Source: Eubacteriaceae bacterium
GTDB lineage: Bacteria > Bacillota > Clostridia > Lachnospirales > Lachnospiraceae
Assembly (NCBI GenBank): GCA_902362875.1
Contig: CABIYF010000003.1
Location: 1 to 64,000 of the forward strand
Direction of reading: 5' to 3'
Length of the DNA stretch: 64,000 bases
Position 1 is the stretch's first letter. Each line of letters begins with the position of its first letter. Positions 35,928 through 46,238 of the stretch are shown here, one piece after another. The notes below the pieces were generated by a model. The model was given only the letters and a program-made list of their open reading frames with translations, did no database searches and was not told the DNA's origin. Position numbers and translations under genes: made by a program.

Positions 35928-38900
35928 TTATTTATTCAAATTCTTCTCAGCCGCAGAAAGCATCAGCTTAATACGGTTGATCTGGTTAACCTCGCTGGCA
36001 CCCGGATCATAGTCGATTGCCACGATATTCGCATCAGGGAATGCCTGACGGATTTCTTTAATTACACCTTTACCAACGACATGGTTTGGTAAACATGCAA
36101 ATGGCTGTGTACATACGATATTTGGAGCACCGCTGTGAATTAATTCAACCATCTCACCTGTTAAGAACCAACCCTCACCAGTCTGGTTACCGATGGATAC
36201 GAAAGGTTTTGCGTATTCAGCAAGGTCTTTGATATATGCAGGCGGCTCAAAACGGTTACTCTTGGCAAGTTCTTTACGAAGAGTCTGACGGTAACGTTCA
36301 ACGATCCAGATCGCGGAGTTGCTGACGATCGCAGATTTCTTTGACTTACCAAGGTAGCGGTATTTAAAGTTGCTGTTATAGAAGCTGTACATAAAGAAGT
36401 CTAAAAGATCAGGTACAACAGCTTCGGCACCTTCACGTTCCAGAAGTTCCACTAAGTGGTTGTTAGCATCTGGAAGGAATTTTACAAGGATTTCTCCAAC
36501 GATTCCGACACGAGGTTTCTTAATATCCTTTAATGGAATACGGTCGAAGTCACGGATGATTCCACGGATATTCTTCTGGAATGTATAGAAGTTTCCTTTT
36601 GCAATATCACGTTTACATTTTGCAGCCCACTGGCGGTGTAATTTGTTGACAGAACCAGGTTTAGCTTCATAAGGTCGAGTATGATAAACCGTTCTCATAA
36701 AGACGTCACCATAGACGATCGCCTGAACTGCTTTATTCAATAAACCAGGTGTAAAGCTAAATCCACTGTTTTTCTCGATTCCCTGGGCACTTAAACCAAC
36801 AACAGGAACATAACCGTAACCAGCTTTCTCAAGCGCACGGCGGATAAAACTGATATAGTTTGTCGCACGGCATCCACCACCTGTCTGGGAGATGACAAGT
36901 GCGATCTTATGAGGATCATATTTACCAGAAAGCAATGCGTTCATTAACTGTCCGATAACGATCAGAGATGGATAGCAGGCATCATTGTTTACATACTTAA
37001 GACCTGTGTTAACATCTTCCATACCACCCTGGTTTAAGACCTCAACATTGTATCCACAAGCCTGTAAGGCTGGTTCTAAGAATTCAAAATGAATTGGAGA
37101 CATCTGAGGAACTAACAGAGTATAGTTCTTACGCATCTCTTTTGTGAATTCCACACGCTTAATTGCAGGAGATACAGGTTTTGGTTCAATCTTATGTTTT
37201 TTACGGACACGAACAGCACTGATCAGTGAACGGATACGGATTCTTGCCGCACCGAGGTTATTTACCTCATCGATCTTTAAGACTGTGTAGATACGTCCGG
37301 ATTTTGTTAAGATATCTTTGACTGTATCTGTTGTAACCGCATCCAGTCCGCAACCAAAAGAGTTCAACTGAATGACTTCTAACTGTTTATTGGCTTTCGC
37401 ATAGTTTGCAGCAGCATATAATCTGGAATGATACATCCACTGATCCTGTACGTTTAATGGACGTTCAACCTTTGATAAATGAGAAATAGAATCCTCAGTT
37501 AAAACAGCAATTCCATAAGAGTTGATCAATTCTGGAATACCATGGTTGATCTCAGGGTCGATATGATATGGACGACCACATAAAACGATACCAGTTCTAC
37601 CAGTTTCAGCAAGGTAAGCAAGTACTTCCTCACCTTTATTCTGAATGTCTGTACGAACCTGTGCAAGTTCTGCATACGCCTTATCAACCGCATGATTGAC
37701 TTCATCTACCGTTAAATGATACTGAGCTTCTAATTCCTCAAATAAACGGGATTTCAGGGCTTCTTCATTATCTAGTGCCAGGAATGGATTCATAAAGTTG
37801 ATATTCTCTGTTGCAAGTTCTTCCATGTTGTTTTTAATATTCTCTGCATAAGAAGTAACGATCGGACAGTTGTAATGGTTGTTTGTACCTTCCATCTCGT
37901 CACGTTCATAAGGAATACAAGGGTAGAAGATATCCTTGATTCCCTGTTTGATCAGCCACATCACATGACCATGGGCTAATTTTGCAGGGTAACATTCTGA
38001 TTCACTTGGAATAGATTCGATACCTAACTCATAAATCTTACGTGAAGATTCTGGAGATATGATAACTTTAAATCCAAGATCTGTAAAGAATGTATACCAG
38101 AATGGATAGTTCTCATAAATGTTTAAAACTCTAGGGATACCAATGACACCACGGCTTGCTTTTTCATCAGATAAAGGTTCGTAGTCAAAGGTACGATGGA
38201 GTTTGTAATCATAAAGGTTTGGAATATTTTCCGCATTTGGTTCTTTTCCAATACCACGTTCACAACGGTTACCAGTGATATAACGGCGGCCGTTAGAGAA
38301 TTTATTGATCGTTAACAGACAGTGGTTTGTGCAGCCTTTGCATCGTGTCATAGATGTATCAACACTCATAGCAAAGATCTCTTCTAAAGGAAGCATAGAA
38401 GTTTCCATATCTGCTTCATAACGTTCTCTGGCGATCAGTGCAGAACCAAAAGCTCCCATGATACCGGCGATATCAGGTCTTACGGCATGGCATCCAGAGA
38501 TACGTTCAAAGCTTCGAAGAACCGCATCATTATAAAATGTACCACCCTGTACAACGATATGTTTTCCAAGGTCAGATGGGTCTGTTAACTTGATAACTTT
38601 GTATAAAGCATTCTTGATAACGGAATAAGCAAGACCGGCAGAGATATCTCCAACACTTGCTCCTTCTTTCTGTGCCTGTTTTACTTTAGAGTTCATAAAC
38701 ACTGTACAACGTGATCCAAGATCGATCGGATTCTGTGCTGTTAAGGCAACTTTTGCAAATTCCTGTACAGAATGATTTAAGGATTTTGCGAAAGTTTCAA
38801 TAAATGATCCACATCCTGAAGAACAGGCTTCATTTAACTGAACATCGTCAACGACACCATTTTTGATACGGATACATTTCATATCCTGTCCACCGATATC

Positions 38901-40145
38901 AAGGATACAGTCAACGTCAGGATCAAAGAATGCGGCTGCATAGTAATGTGCGATCGTCTCAACTTCACCAAAGTCAAGATTTAATGCAGCTTTTACAAGA
39001 TGTTCTCCATATCCAGTGGAACAGGAAGATACGATCTTAGCAGTCTTTGGCATCTGTTCGTCGATTTCATGAAGTGCTTCCACAACAGCGTGAAGCGGAC
39101 TTCCGTTATTATTGTTATAGTAGCTGTAGAGAAGTTCTCCGTCTTCACCAGCCAGGGCAACTTTCGTTGTTGTGGAACCAGCATCGATTCCTAAGTAACA
39201 ATTTCCTTTATATGTAGTAAGGTCACCGCGTTTTACGACATGGCGGTTATGATCTTTTACGAAACTTTTATATTCCTGATCATTCTTAAATAAAGGTTCT
39301 AATCGGTCAACTTCCTGCTGAAGTTCGATCTTTTTCTCAAACTGTTTTAAAAGATGTTCAAAATCAGTTGTAACTTCCTCTTTTGCATTTAAGGCAGCAC
39401 CGACAGCTGCGAATAAATGAGAGTGAGTTGGAGCGATGATCTCATCATCTTTTAAGTTCAAAGTACGGATAAATGCCTCTTTTAATTCTGTAAGGAAATG
39501 AAGAGGACCTCCAAGGAAAGCAACGTTTCCACGGATTGGTTTACCACATGCAAGACCACTGATCGTCTGGTTTACAACTGCCTGGAAAATAGAGGCAGCA
39601 AGGTTTGGTTTTGTTGCACCTTCGTTGATCAGAGGCTGGATATCAGTCTTTGCGAATACACCACAGCGGGCTGCGATCGGATAGATTGTGTCATAATCTT
39701 TCGCATATTCGTTTAATCCACCGGCATCTGTCTGTAATAAAGAAGCCATCTGGTCGATAAATGATCCTGTACCACCGGCACAGACACCATTCATACGCTG
39801 ATCGATTCCATGTGTGAAATAAATGATCTTTGCATCCTCACCACCAAGTTCGATGGCAACATCTGTCTGAGGAGCGTAATCCTGTAATGCACTGGATACA
39901 CAGACAACTTCCTGACAGAATGGGATGTCTAAGTAAGAAGAAATGGAAAGTCCTCCGGAACCGGTAACGGTTGGAGCAAACGTCATTTCTCCAATCTGGT
40001 CTTTTGCTTTTTTTAATAAGGAAGATAATGTTTCCTGAATCTTAGCAAAATGTCTCTGATAATCAGAGAAAAGTATATTATGTTGTTCGTCGATGACAGC
40101 GACCTTGACTGTCGTTGAGCCAATATCAATTCCTAATCGTTTCAT
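35928..40145 (-). CDS. 2-hydroxyacyl-CoA dehydratase activator-like protein with duplicated ASKHA ATPase and DUF2229/HgdB-like C terminus
   Basis: 1405 residues from the ATG at 40145 ([20 protein letters not shown]); an in-frame extension to 40439 reads as non-coding and is rejected. The first BcrAD/BadFG-type ATPase domain (about 1-280) and a second one (about 310-580, [18 protein letters not shown]) each have the glycine-rich phosphate loops. The GGTGSFIDQ and [11 protein letters not shown]ys motifs would bind the bridging [4Fe-4S]. A Cys cluster CKGCTNHC near 600 and a CoA-activase DUF2229 region with ECYPAK and CYPSL follow. Activators transfer an electron to the dehydratase with ATP hydrolysis. 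The large fused form lacks a neighbouring hgdAB, so its client is unknown. Confidence 0.88.
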   Translation of the reverse strand: MKRLGIDIGSTTVKVAVIDEQHNILFSDYQRHFAKIQETLSSLLKKAKDQIGEMTFAPTVTGSGGLSISSYLDIPFCQEVVCVSSALQDYAPQTDVAIELGGEDAKIIYFTHGIDQRMNGVCAGGTGSFIDQMASLLQTDAGGLNEYAKDYDTIYPIAARCGVFAKTDIQPLINEGATKPNLAASIFQAVVNQTISGLACGKPIRGNVAFLGGPLHFLTELKEAFIRTLNLKDDEIIAPTHSHLFAAVGAALNAKEEVTTDFEHLLKQFEKKIELQQEVDRLEPLFKNDQEYKSFVKDHNRHVVKRGDLTTYKGNCYLGIDAGSTTTKVALAGEDGELLYSYYNNNNGSPLHAVVEALHEIDEQMPKTAKIVSSCSTGYGEHLVKAALNLDFGEVETIAHYYAAAFFDPDVDCILDIGGQDMKCIRIKNGVVDDVQLNEACSSGCGSFIETFAKSLNHSVQEFAKVALTAQNPIDLGSRCTVFMNSKVKQAQKEGASVGDISAGLAYSVIKNALYKVIKLTDPSDLGKHIVVQGGTFYNDAVLRSFERISGCHAVRPDIAGIMGAFGSALIARERYEADMETSMLPLEEIFAMSVDTSMTRCKGCTNHCLLTINKFSNGRRYITGNRCERGIGKEPNAENIPNLYDYKLHRTFDYEPLSDEKASRGVIGIPRVLNIYENYPFWYTFFTDLGFKVIISPESSRKIYELGIESIPSESECYPAKLAHGHVMWLIKQGIKDIFYPCIPYERDEMEGTNNHYNCPIVTSYAENIKNNMEELATENINFMNPFLALDNEEALKSRLFEELEAQYHLTVDEVNHAVDKAYAELAQVRTDIQNKGEEVLAYLAETGRTGIVLCGRPYHIDPEINHGIPELINSYGIAVLTEDSISHLSKVERPLNVQDQWMYHSRLYAAANYAKANKQLEVIQLNSFGCGLDAVTTDTVKDILTKSGRIYTVLKIDEVNNLGAARIRIRSLISAVRVRKKHKIEPKPVSPAIKRVEFTKEMRKNYTLLVPQMSPIHFEFLEPALQACGYNVEVLNQGGMEDVNTGLKYVNNDACYPSLIVIGQLMNALLSGKYDPHKIALVISQTGGGCRATNYISFIRRALEKAGYGYVPVVGLSAQGIEKNSGFSFTPGLLNKAVQAIVYGDVFMRTVYHTRPYEAKPGSVNKLHRQWAAKCKRDIAKGNFYTFQKNIRGIIRDFDRIPLKDIKKPRVGIVGEILVKFLPDANNHLVELLEREGAEAVVPDLLDFFMYSFYNSNFKYRYLGKSKKSAIVSNSAIWIVERYRQTLRKELAKSNRFEPPAYIKDLAEYAKPFVSIGNQTGEGWFLTGEMVELIHSGAPNIVCTQPFACLPNHVVGKGVIKEIRQAFPDANIVAIDYDPGASEVNQINRIKLMLSAAEKNLNK

Positions 40146-40360
40146 CTTCTCGTATACCTGCTTTCTATAAAATACTATAATTTCAAGCGTTAAAATAATG
40201 TTAAAAAACATACAAGTCCAATATACATGGACATTATATCTATTATAATCATTTTTAAAATAATTGCAAATAGGAATATTATCTAAAAAATCAGGGGAAA
40301 ATAGTGGAAACAAGGAAATGCTGCTGCATATTCTATAAAAAAGCGAAGGAATTCTTAAAA

Positions 40361-40705
40361 ATGAGTCAAACAAATACATGCAAAGGAACTGTTTATGTTG
40401 TAAAGGAAAAAGACAGCTTGTATCAGATCGCAAAAGCATATGGAGTCCGTGTAAAAGATATCATGAGAGAGAATCCTTTTGTCAATGTGTATAATCTGCA
40501 GATTGGTGATGAGTTATGTGTTCCAGGATTTACTAGTGTGGTAGAAGGTGCATACATTCCACATATTGTAAAAAAAGGAGAAACAATCCTTGGTATAGCT
40601 AACATGCACAAAACTACAGTCGAAAATTTAGCAAAAAGTAACAAAAAAATAAGGGAAATGACACTGCCAGTTGGTACAGTACTGTTAATTGACAAAGCAA
40701 AATGA
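40361..40705 (+). CDS. Double LysM-domain protein without signal peptide
   Basis: 114 residues from the ATG at 40361 behind GAAGGAA (an upstream in-frame ATG at 40304 gives a Cys-rich leader without conserved features). Two LysM modules: [18 protein letters not shown]...IGDELCVP and [18 protein letters not shown]...VGTVLLI. LysM binds peptidoglycan or chitin. With no signal peptide it may act after mother-cell lysis, for example on the spore, as for SafA-like proteins, or be non-classically localised; this is inference. It is divergent from the activase gene. Confidence 0.78.
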   Translation: MSQTNTCKGTVYVVKEKDSLYQIAKAYGVRVKDIMRENPFVNVYNLQIGDELCVPGFTSVVEGAYIPHIVKKGETILGIANMHKTTVENLAKSNKKIREMTLPVGTVLLIDKAK

Positions 40706-40755
40706 GTTCATTATAATGAAATAGGTAAAAGTTTGGAATTTTAGATATTCCAAAA

Positions 40756-40790
40756 AGCAGGATCTGTGAGAATACAGTTTCCTGTTTTGT
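40756..40790 (+). terminator. Probable terminator after the LysM gene
   Basis: AGCAGGA (40756-40762) pairs with TCCTGTT (40780-40786), with inner CTGT/ACAG pairing, and TTTT follows. It lies 44 bp before the CorA start. Confidence 0.5.
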
Positions 40791-40833
40791 GGGAAACTTA
40801 TGGACAAGGCACTTCCATGGAAAGGAGCGTACA

Positions 40834-41766
40834 ATGATCAAGTATTATCGCACGATGGATCATCAGATTCATGAAATCAGTGAACCTATGGAAGGCACTT
40901 GGATATCGTTAATTCATCCCACAGCAGCAGAACTTGCAAAGATCGCAGCAGAATACAAGATTGATATTGATGACTTAAGAGCACCTCTGGATGAAGAAGA
41001 ACGTTCTCATATCGAGGTAGAAGAAGGTTATACATTATTTATCGTAGACGTGCCAACAACAGAGGAGCGTAAGGAGAAAGAATATTTCCTGACAATCCCA
41101 TGTGGTATTATCCTGACAGAGAAAGTGATCATTACAGTATGTCTTGAAGACACTTCTGTTCTTGCAGATTTTAAGAATGGAAGAGTCAGAAATTTCTGGA
41201 CATTTAAACGTACAAGATTTATCTTGCAGATACTTTACAGGAATGCATCATTATATCTTCAATATCTGCGAATTATTGACAAGAAGAGTGATTCTGTCGA
41301 GAAACAGCTTCACATTTCAACGAAGAATCAGGAATTGATTGAACTTTTAGAGTTGGAGAAGAGTTTGGTTTACTTTTCTACATCCCTAAGATCAAACGAA
41401 CTGGTGCTTGAGAAGATGTTAAAGATTGATAAGATCAAACAGTACCCGGAAGACGAGGAATTACTGGATGATGTTATCATTGAGAATAAACAGGCGATCG
41501 AGATGGCGGATATTTACAGTAATATCTTAAGTGGAACAATGGATGCATATGCATCAGTTATCTCGAATAACCTGAACATCGTAATGAAAGTTTTGGCAAT
41601 CATCACGATCGTAATGTCGATCCCAACGATGATCGCAAGTTTTTGGGGAATGAACGTTCCAGTACCGCTGGCACATTCACCATATGGATTTTTGATCCTT
41701 GTGGTCGTATCCCTGATCCTCACGATTTTTGGAGGATATATCCTTGGAAAGAAGAATATGTTTTAA
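40834..41766 (+). CDS. corA: CorA-family Mg2+/divalent-cation channel
   Basis: 310 residues from the ATG at 40834 after AAAGGAG. A large cytoplasmic alpha/beta domain with long helices is followed by two C-terminal membrane helices, with the signature GMN in ASFWGMNVPVPL between them. The cytoplasmic funnel is acidic. Closest in appearance to CorA/ZntB-type channels of Firmicutes. Independent gene, followed 26 bp later by the rhomboid-like gene. Confidence 0.92.
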   Translation: MIKYYRTMDHQIHEISEPMEGTWISLIHPTAAELAKIAAEYKIDIDDLRAPLDEEERSHIEVEEGYTLFIVDVPTTEERKEKEYFLTIPCGIILTEKVIITVCLEDTSVLADFKNGRVRNFWTFKRTRFILQILYRNASLYLQYLRIIDKKSDSVEKQLHISTKNQELIELLELEKSLVYFSTSLRSNELVLEKMLKIDKIKQYPEDEELLDDVIIENKQAIEMADIYSNILSGTMDAYASVISNNLNIVMKVLAIITIVMSIPTMIASFWGMNVPVPLAHSPYGFLILVVVSLILTIFGGYILGKKNMF

Positions 41767-41792
41767 TCATTTGTTTTTAAGAAAGGTTTTTT

Positions 41793-42662
41793 ATGTGGCT
41801 TAATAAACTGGAAGAGAAGTTTGGAAAATATGCAGTCAACAATCTTCCAAAGATCATAGTTTTATTATATGCGATCGGATTTGTGATCGCGAATGTATCA
41901 CCACAATTGTATAGTTTACTGGAATTGAATCCGTATCTGATCCTTCACGGACAAGTCTGGAGACTTGTAACGTTTTTGCTGATCGGACCAGAGACGAATT
42001 TGATCTTTGTAATATTTGTATTATTATTTTATTACTCCATCGGAAGCTCATTAGAGCAGGTATGGGGGACATTCCGGTTTAATATGTATTATTTGATCGG
42101 AGTTTTGGGAACGATCGTTGGAGCGTTCTTAACATATGCGATTCTTACATTTGCATATGGGGAAGCGTATGGAGCTTTCGTGAACATGGACACATTTTAT
42201 CTGAACATGACATTGTTTTTAGCATATGCAGCAATGTTTCCGGAGATGGAAGTGTATCTGTATATGATCCTTCCGATCAAGGTAAAATGGCTTGGATATC
42301 TGGATGGATTGTATCTTGCGTACATTTTTTTCAGTTCAGGCTTTACAGTTGCCGGAATTTCGGTTAAAGTATCCATAGTAGCAGCTTTGTTAAATTTTCT
42401 ACTATTTTTCTTCTCCATGAAGAAGATCAAGAAGATGGGAGCAAATTTCAAAGCGAGAGCTGTACATAAGAAGAAGGCAAGAGCATACAAGGCAAAGACG
42501 ATCACGCCGAAGAAGAAAAATGGTGCGATGCATGAATGCGCAGTGTGCCACAGAACAGAACTTGACGATCCAGAACTGGAATTTCGTTATTGTTCAAAAT
42601 GCGATGGGAATTATGAATATTGTCAGGATCATTTATTCACCCATAAGCATGTGAAAAGGTGA
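41793..42662 (+). CDS. Rhomboid-superfamily membrane protein, apparently non-proteolytic, with C-terminal zinc ribbon
   Basis: 289 residues with six or seven membrane helices (1-205), a polybasic linker (about 205-245: KKKARAYKAKTITPKKK), and a zinc ribbon with Cys pairs CAVC, CSKCD and a C/H ending (CQDHLFTH). The fold pattern (HGQVWRLVTFLL, FAYAAMFPE-like MTLFLAYAAMFPE) matches rhomboid-related proteins, but no GxSG serine or catalytic histidine is visible, so it is probably a pseudoprotease. It precedes pyk by 45 bp; whether linked to it is doubtful. Confidence 0.72.
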   Translation: MWLNKLEEKFGKYAVNNLPKIIVLLYAIGFVIANVSPQLYSLLELNPYLILHGQVWRLVTFLLIGPETNLIFVIFVLLFYYSIGSSLEQVWGTFRFNMYYLIGVLGTIVGAFLTYAILTFAYGEAYGAFVNMDTFYLNMTLFLAYAAMFPEMEVYLYMILPIKVKWLGYLDGLYLAYIFFSSGFTVAGISVKVSIVAALLNFLLFFFSMKKIKKMGANFKARAVHKKKARAYKAKTITPKKKNGAMHECAVCHRTELDDPELEFRYCSKCDGNYEYCQDHLFTHKHVKR

Positions 42663-42707
42663 GTTGTTTATTATTTAAATATATTTTGAAACCAAAGGAG
42701 AAAAATT

Positions 42708-44150
42708 ATGCTAACCAAAAAGACAAAAATCATTTGTACAATGGGACCTGCAACAGACGACGATGAGGTATTAAAAGACCTGATGCGTTCAGGAATGGAC
42801 ATTGCTCGTTTAAACTTCTCTCATGGAGATCATGAGGAACAGTTAGGACGTATCAAGAGAATCAAAAAGTTCAGAGAAGAACTGAATTTACCTATCGCGA
42901 TCTTACTTGATACAAAAGGACCAGAAATCCGTACAGGATTATTAGAAACAGATGATGATGTTGAATTAGTAACAGGTCAGGAATACACACTGACAACAAG
43001 AGACATCAAAGGAAATAACGAAATTACCAGCATTACATATGCGGAACTTCCACAGGATGTAGAAGCTGGCAATACAATCCTTATCGATGATGGATTAATT
43101 GAGTTAAAAGTTAAAGAGATCAAAGATGGAACAGATATCGTATGTGACGTTATCAACGGAGGACTTTTAGGAAGCCGTAAAGGTGTTAACGTACCAAACG
43201 TAAGAGTTAATTTACCATCTATCACAGAAAAAGATAAAGCAGATATCGAATTCGGTCTTGAGAATGGAATCGACTTCATTGCAGCTTCATTCATCCGTAA
43301 TGCAGAAGCAGTAGAAGAGATTAAAGAGATCATTGGAGCACACAACATGCACGTTGGTGTTATTTCTAAGATCGAAAACATGGAAGGTGTTGAAAACATC
43401 GATGCGATCATCGAATCTTCCGCTGGTATCATGGTAGCTCGTGGAGACCTTGGTGTAGAAATCCCTGCTGAAGAAGTACCATTCTTACAGAAAGAGATCA
43501 TCAAGAAATGTAACAATGCATTCAAACCAGTTGTTACAGCTACACAGATGTTAGATTCCATGATCCGTAACCCACGTCCAACAAGAGCTGAGGTTACAGA
43601 CGTTGCGAACGCAATCTATGATGGAACAGATGCGATCATGTTATCTGGAGAAACAGCAAAAGGTAAATATCCTGTAGAAGCTGTTAAGATGATGAACCAG
43701 ATTGCAATCTCAACAGAGATCCACTTAAGCACAAAAGTAAAAGATTACAAATCTAAATATGTAAACCGTGGAATTTCCGCAGCAGTTGCTTACTCTGCAG
43801 TACAGACAGCACACAATGTAAATGCAAAATGTATCTTAGCATCTAGTATGTCTGGATTTACAACAAGAATCGTATCTAAATTCAAACCAGATGCACAGAT
43901 CATCGGTCTGTCACCAGATGATGCAATCGTACGTCAGATGCAGATCTACTGGGGAGTACGTCCTTTCAAATCTCACAAAGCTGAGACAACAAAAGACCTG
44001 TTAGATGAAGCAACAGATATCGTATTAGAAGCAGGACTTGCTGAGAAAGATGATATCTTAGTCTTAACAGGTGGAGGACCAGCTAACCACCGTGGAAAAG
44101 GTGTCACAAACATGTTAAAAGTAGTAAAAATCGGTGAATTTGGCGAGTAA
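42708..44150 (+). CDS. pyk: Pyruvate kinase
   Basis: 480 residues, without the PEP-utiliser extension of Bacillus-type enzymes. Phosphoryl transfer from PEP to ADP. The N-terminal KIICTMGPATDD, RLNFSHGDHEE, catalytic SKIENMEGVEN, the metal loop VARGDLGVEIP, and TATQMLDSMIRNPRPTRAEVTD all match. C-terminal allosteric domain present. A terminator follows. Confidence 0.97.
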   Translation: MLTKKTKIICTMGPATDDDEVLKDLMRSGMDIARLNFSHGDHEEQLGRIKRIKKFREELNLPIAILLDTKGPEIRTGLLETDDDVELVTGQEYTLTTRDIKGNNEITSITYAELPQDVEAGNTILIDDGLIELKVKEIKDGTDIVCDVINGGLLGSRKGVNVPNVRVNLPSITEKDKADIEFGLENGIDFIAASFIRNAEAVEEIKEIIGAHNMHVGVISKIENMEGVENIDAIIESSAGIMVARGDLGVEIPAEEVPFLQKEIIKKCNNAFKPVVTATQMLDSMIRNPRPTRAEVTDVANAIYDGTDAIMLSGETAKGKYPVEAVKMMNQIAISTEIHLSTKVKDYKSKYVNRGISAAVAYSAVQTAHNVNAKCILASSMSGFTTRIVSKFKPDAQIIGLSPDDAIVRQMQIYWGVRPFKSHKAETTKDLLDEATDIVLEAGLAEKDDILVLTGGGPANHRGKGVTNMLKVVKIGEFGE

Positions 44151-44174
44151 TCGACACGAATTTATGATAGAATG

Positions 44175-44204
44175 GGGATGTAGCAATACATCCCTTTTTC
44201 TTTT
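44175..44204 (+). terminator. Intrinsic terminator after pyk
   Basis: GGGATGTA-GCAA-TACATCCC stem (44175-44194) followed by TTTTTCTTTT. Confidence 0.9.
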
Positions 44205-44295
44205 ATCAGGAAATTTATCAAGAAAGTTTTATTAAGAATATTTATTAAGAATTTTTAAGAAAATAAGAGGGGATATTTTTCAGGAGGAAATTCGA

Positions 44296-44613
44296 GTGAA
44301 AGTTTCAGAACATGTATACATATCAGAGATATTAAAAATACAAAAGAAGCGGTTACTTCGCAAAATACAGGAAGATAAATCAATTTCAAGACTATACTGT
44401 ATCACACTGCCGCTCTGGAACAGTGCGTTTCTGGAAATATATCCTTATAATGAATTATTATCAGATATTCACGAAGGAAAAGATATTACGATCGTAGGGA
44501 TGGCAGCAGGAAAAGATGATGCAGTCGTTATGTTAAGACGTATGATCGATGATCTGTATCATAAAGGGAAACTAAAAGACATCACAACATATTTCTGTGG
44601 GGAAGATAAATGA
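44296..44613 (+). CDS. Conserved hypothetical protein upstream of the DUF2953-GerW pair
   Basis: 105 residues from a GTG with AGGAGG 7 nt upstream. Basic N-terminal half (KIQKKRLLRKIQEDK), no signal peptide, membrane helix or cysteine pattern; one Cys in YCITLPL and one in YFCGEDK. It overlaps the next gene by 4 bp (ATGA), so it belongs to the sporulation operon by position. I do not recognise a family. Confidence 0.65.
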   Translation: MKVSEHVYISEILKIQKKRLLRKIQEDKSISRLYCITLPLWNSAFLEIYPYNELLSDIHEGKDITIVGMAAGKDDAVVMLRRMIDDLYHKGKLKDITTYFCGEDK

Positions 44614-45578
44614 GCATACTATTTTTAATATTAAAGATCATAGGAATCCTGATCCTGATACCGATCGTGTTACTTTTGATCCTTCTGGTCTTTCCAATCT
44701 GTTACCAGATCGAAGGAGATTTTGACGGTAAGACACCGAAAGCACAGGCGAAAGTATCATGGGCAGTCATATTTTTGCGGGCAAAAGCTTTTTATGAAGA
44801 AGAACTTAATTTTGCAATCCGTATCTTTGGAATTCCAGTATATGATTCAAGGAAGGATCATTGGTCCGTATTAGGGGAACATCCAGAGAAAGATAAGAAA
44901 AAAGGCAAGAAGAAACGTAAGAAAAAAGATAAGAAAAAACCAACATCTAAAAAGAAATCAAAAAAAGAAACCAACCACAAGAAACAGGATGTGTTTGATC
45001 TTACCTGGGATGAAAAAGAAGAAAAAACTGCATCACCAACCACACGAAAAATAAACAAGAGATCAGAAGATACGATACCAGAACCAGCGTCAGAAGAATC
45101 AACAAAGAAAGACAAAGAGTTTTTCGGCAAAAAAATCGTGAATCTTCTCAAAAAGTGTTATAATAAATGCAAGAATCTCATAACAAAGATCAGTAAGATC
45201 ACAAATAAGATGGAAACGATCGGAGATATCTTTGAAGACGAAGAGATCATCGATGCAGTAAAGAGAATCAAGGGATATGGAATAAGCGCAGTCAAACTGT
45301 TACTCCCACAGAAGCTAAATGTACAGATCACATTTGGTTTTGAAGACCCATACCACACAGGAAAAGCTTTAGGATGGACAGCAGCATTGATACCAATTTA
45401 CGGAGATCATCTGGATATCACACCAGATTTCGAAAAAAGAACCTTAAAAGGACATCTAAAGATCAAAGGAAGTCTGCGAAGATATAAGATCTTACATCTG
45501 TTATGGAAAGTCTACAAAGACAAAGACGAACTAATAAAACAAAAAGACCGAGCACTAAGAATGATAGGAGGCAACTAA
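44610..45578 (+). CDS. DUF2953 membrane-associated protein (YtfI-like)
   Basis: 322 residues: one N-terminal membrane segment (about 8-30), a beta-rich DUF2953 region (about 40-90), a very basic low-complexity insert (about 95-125: KKKGKKKRKKKDKKK), a Ser/Thr-rich stretch, and a C-terminal domain with FGFEDPYHTGKALGWTAALIPIYGDHL. In Bacillus the homologue is sporulation-controlled and next to ytfJ, as here (2-bp gap to the GerW gene). Function is unknown; probably spore-envelope related. Confidence 0.82.
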   Translation: MSILFLILKIIGILILIPIVLLLILLVFPICYQIEGDFDGKTPKAQAKVSWAVIFLRAKAFYEEELNFAIRIFGIPVYDSRKDHWSVLGEHPEKDKKKGKKKRKKKDKKKPTSKKKSKKETNHKKQDVFDLTWDEKEEKTASPTTRKINKRSEDTIPEPASEESTKKDKEFFGKKIVNLLKKCYNKCKNLITKISKITNKMETIGDIFEDEEIIDAVKRIKGYGISAVKLLLPQKLNVQITFGFEDPYHTGKALGWTAALIPIYGDHLDITPDFEKRTLKGHLKIKGSLRRYKILHLLWKVYKDKDELIKQKDRALRMIGGN

Positions 45579-45579
45579 A

Positions 45580-45951
45580 ATGAGCAAAGAAAATTTAAAA
45601 GATACCATGGGTTCACTATTTGACGGCATGGAAGGATTCTTAACATCAAAAACAGTCGTAGGGGAACCAATCTATATTAAAGATACGATCATCTTACCAT
45701 TAGTTGATGTCTCCTTCGGAATGGGTGCAGGAGCTTTTTCTGGAGACAAGAAAGATAAAAGTGGAGGAGGAATCGGAGGAAAGATGACTCCAAGTGCAGT
45801 TCTTGTGATCAAAGATGGACAGACAAAGCTTGTGAATATTAAGAATCAGGAGACGATCGTGAAACTGCTTGATATGGTACCTGATGTGATTGACAGGTTT
45901 GCTGGTAAGAATGAATCATTGGAAGATATTGTTGACGATCTTGAAAAGTAA
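45580..45951 (+). CDS. gerW: GerW/YtfJ-family spore protein
   Basis: 123 residues with the family core: VVGEPIYIKDTIILPLVDVSFGMGAGAF, a Gly-rich turn (SGGGIGGKMTPSAVLVIKDG), and the acidic C terminus. Bacillus GerW is a forespore protein needed for germination. It is the third gene of a presumed sporulation operon. It ends at a long gene-free zone containing inverted-repeat elements. Confidence 0.9.
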   Translation: MSKENLKDTMGSLFDGMEGFLTSKTVVGEPIYIKDTIILPLVDVSFGMGAGAFSGDKKDKSGGGIGGKMTPSAVLVIKDGQTKLVNIKNQETIVKLLDMVPDVIDRFAGKNESLEDIVDDLEK

Positions 45952-45977
45952 ATTTTAATTTGACGTAGTCGTGCAAT

Positions 45978-46215
45978 TGTATATGAGAAAAACGAAATAA
46001 TAACATAGAGGATCCAGACCAGAAATTTTGCTCGCCGTTTTGAACGGTCGCTGATACGCGAACTTTCCTTCGATAACTCGCGTTTCAAGGTACTGAAACC
46101 AGTAGTCTTTGACGCTCAAACAATCGACCAAGTTCGCTGCGAACCGTTCAAAACAACGGCAAAATTTCAATGGTTCTGGATCCTCTATGTTATTATTTCG
46201 TTTTTCTCATATACA
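45978..46215. repeat. Long inverted-repeat element B
   Basis: 238 bp. Perfect 41-nt arms (45978-46018 and 46175-46215), A-rich on the left and T-rich on the right, contain GAGGATCCAGA. Pairing continues inwards with bulges: GAAATTTTGC, CCGTTTTGAACGGT and GCGAACTT on the left against AAGTTCGC, AACCGTTCAAAAC and GCAAAATTTC on the right. The centre (about 46060-46130) is 76% identical over 72 positions to the centre of element D read on the opposite strand. The minus-strand open frame across it (45955-46170) is treated as non-coding. A gene-free zone surrounds it. Confidence 0.85.
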
Positions 46216-46238
46216 CGGACGGCTATTCAAATCACTAC

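Noticed and set aside
40146..40439. N-terminal extension of the dehydratase activator gene
   Set aside because: The family start [12 protein letters not shown] is at 40145; the upstream part is Phe/Leu/Ser-rich, unrelated, and overlaps the LysM gene's leader and start region.
45955..46170. 71-codon open frame on the minus strand through element B, with a similar peptide readable on the plus strand through D
   Set aside because: It spans both arms of a palindrome, lacks a ribosome site, and the matching frame in D is interrupted by a stop. The similarity is explained by nucleotide homology of the element centres.
45978..46215. Target-site duplications at the edges of the inverted-repeat elements, which would prove transposition
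   Set aside because: Flanks of B (GCAAT left, CGGAC right) and of A do not show a matching duplication, so a MITE origin stays unproven.
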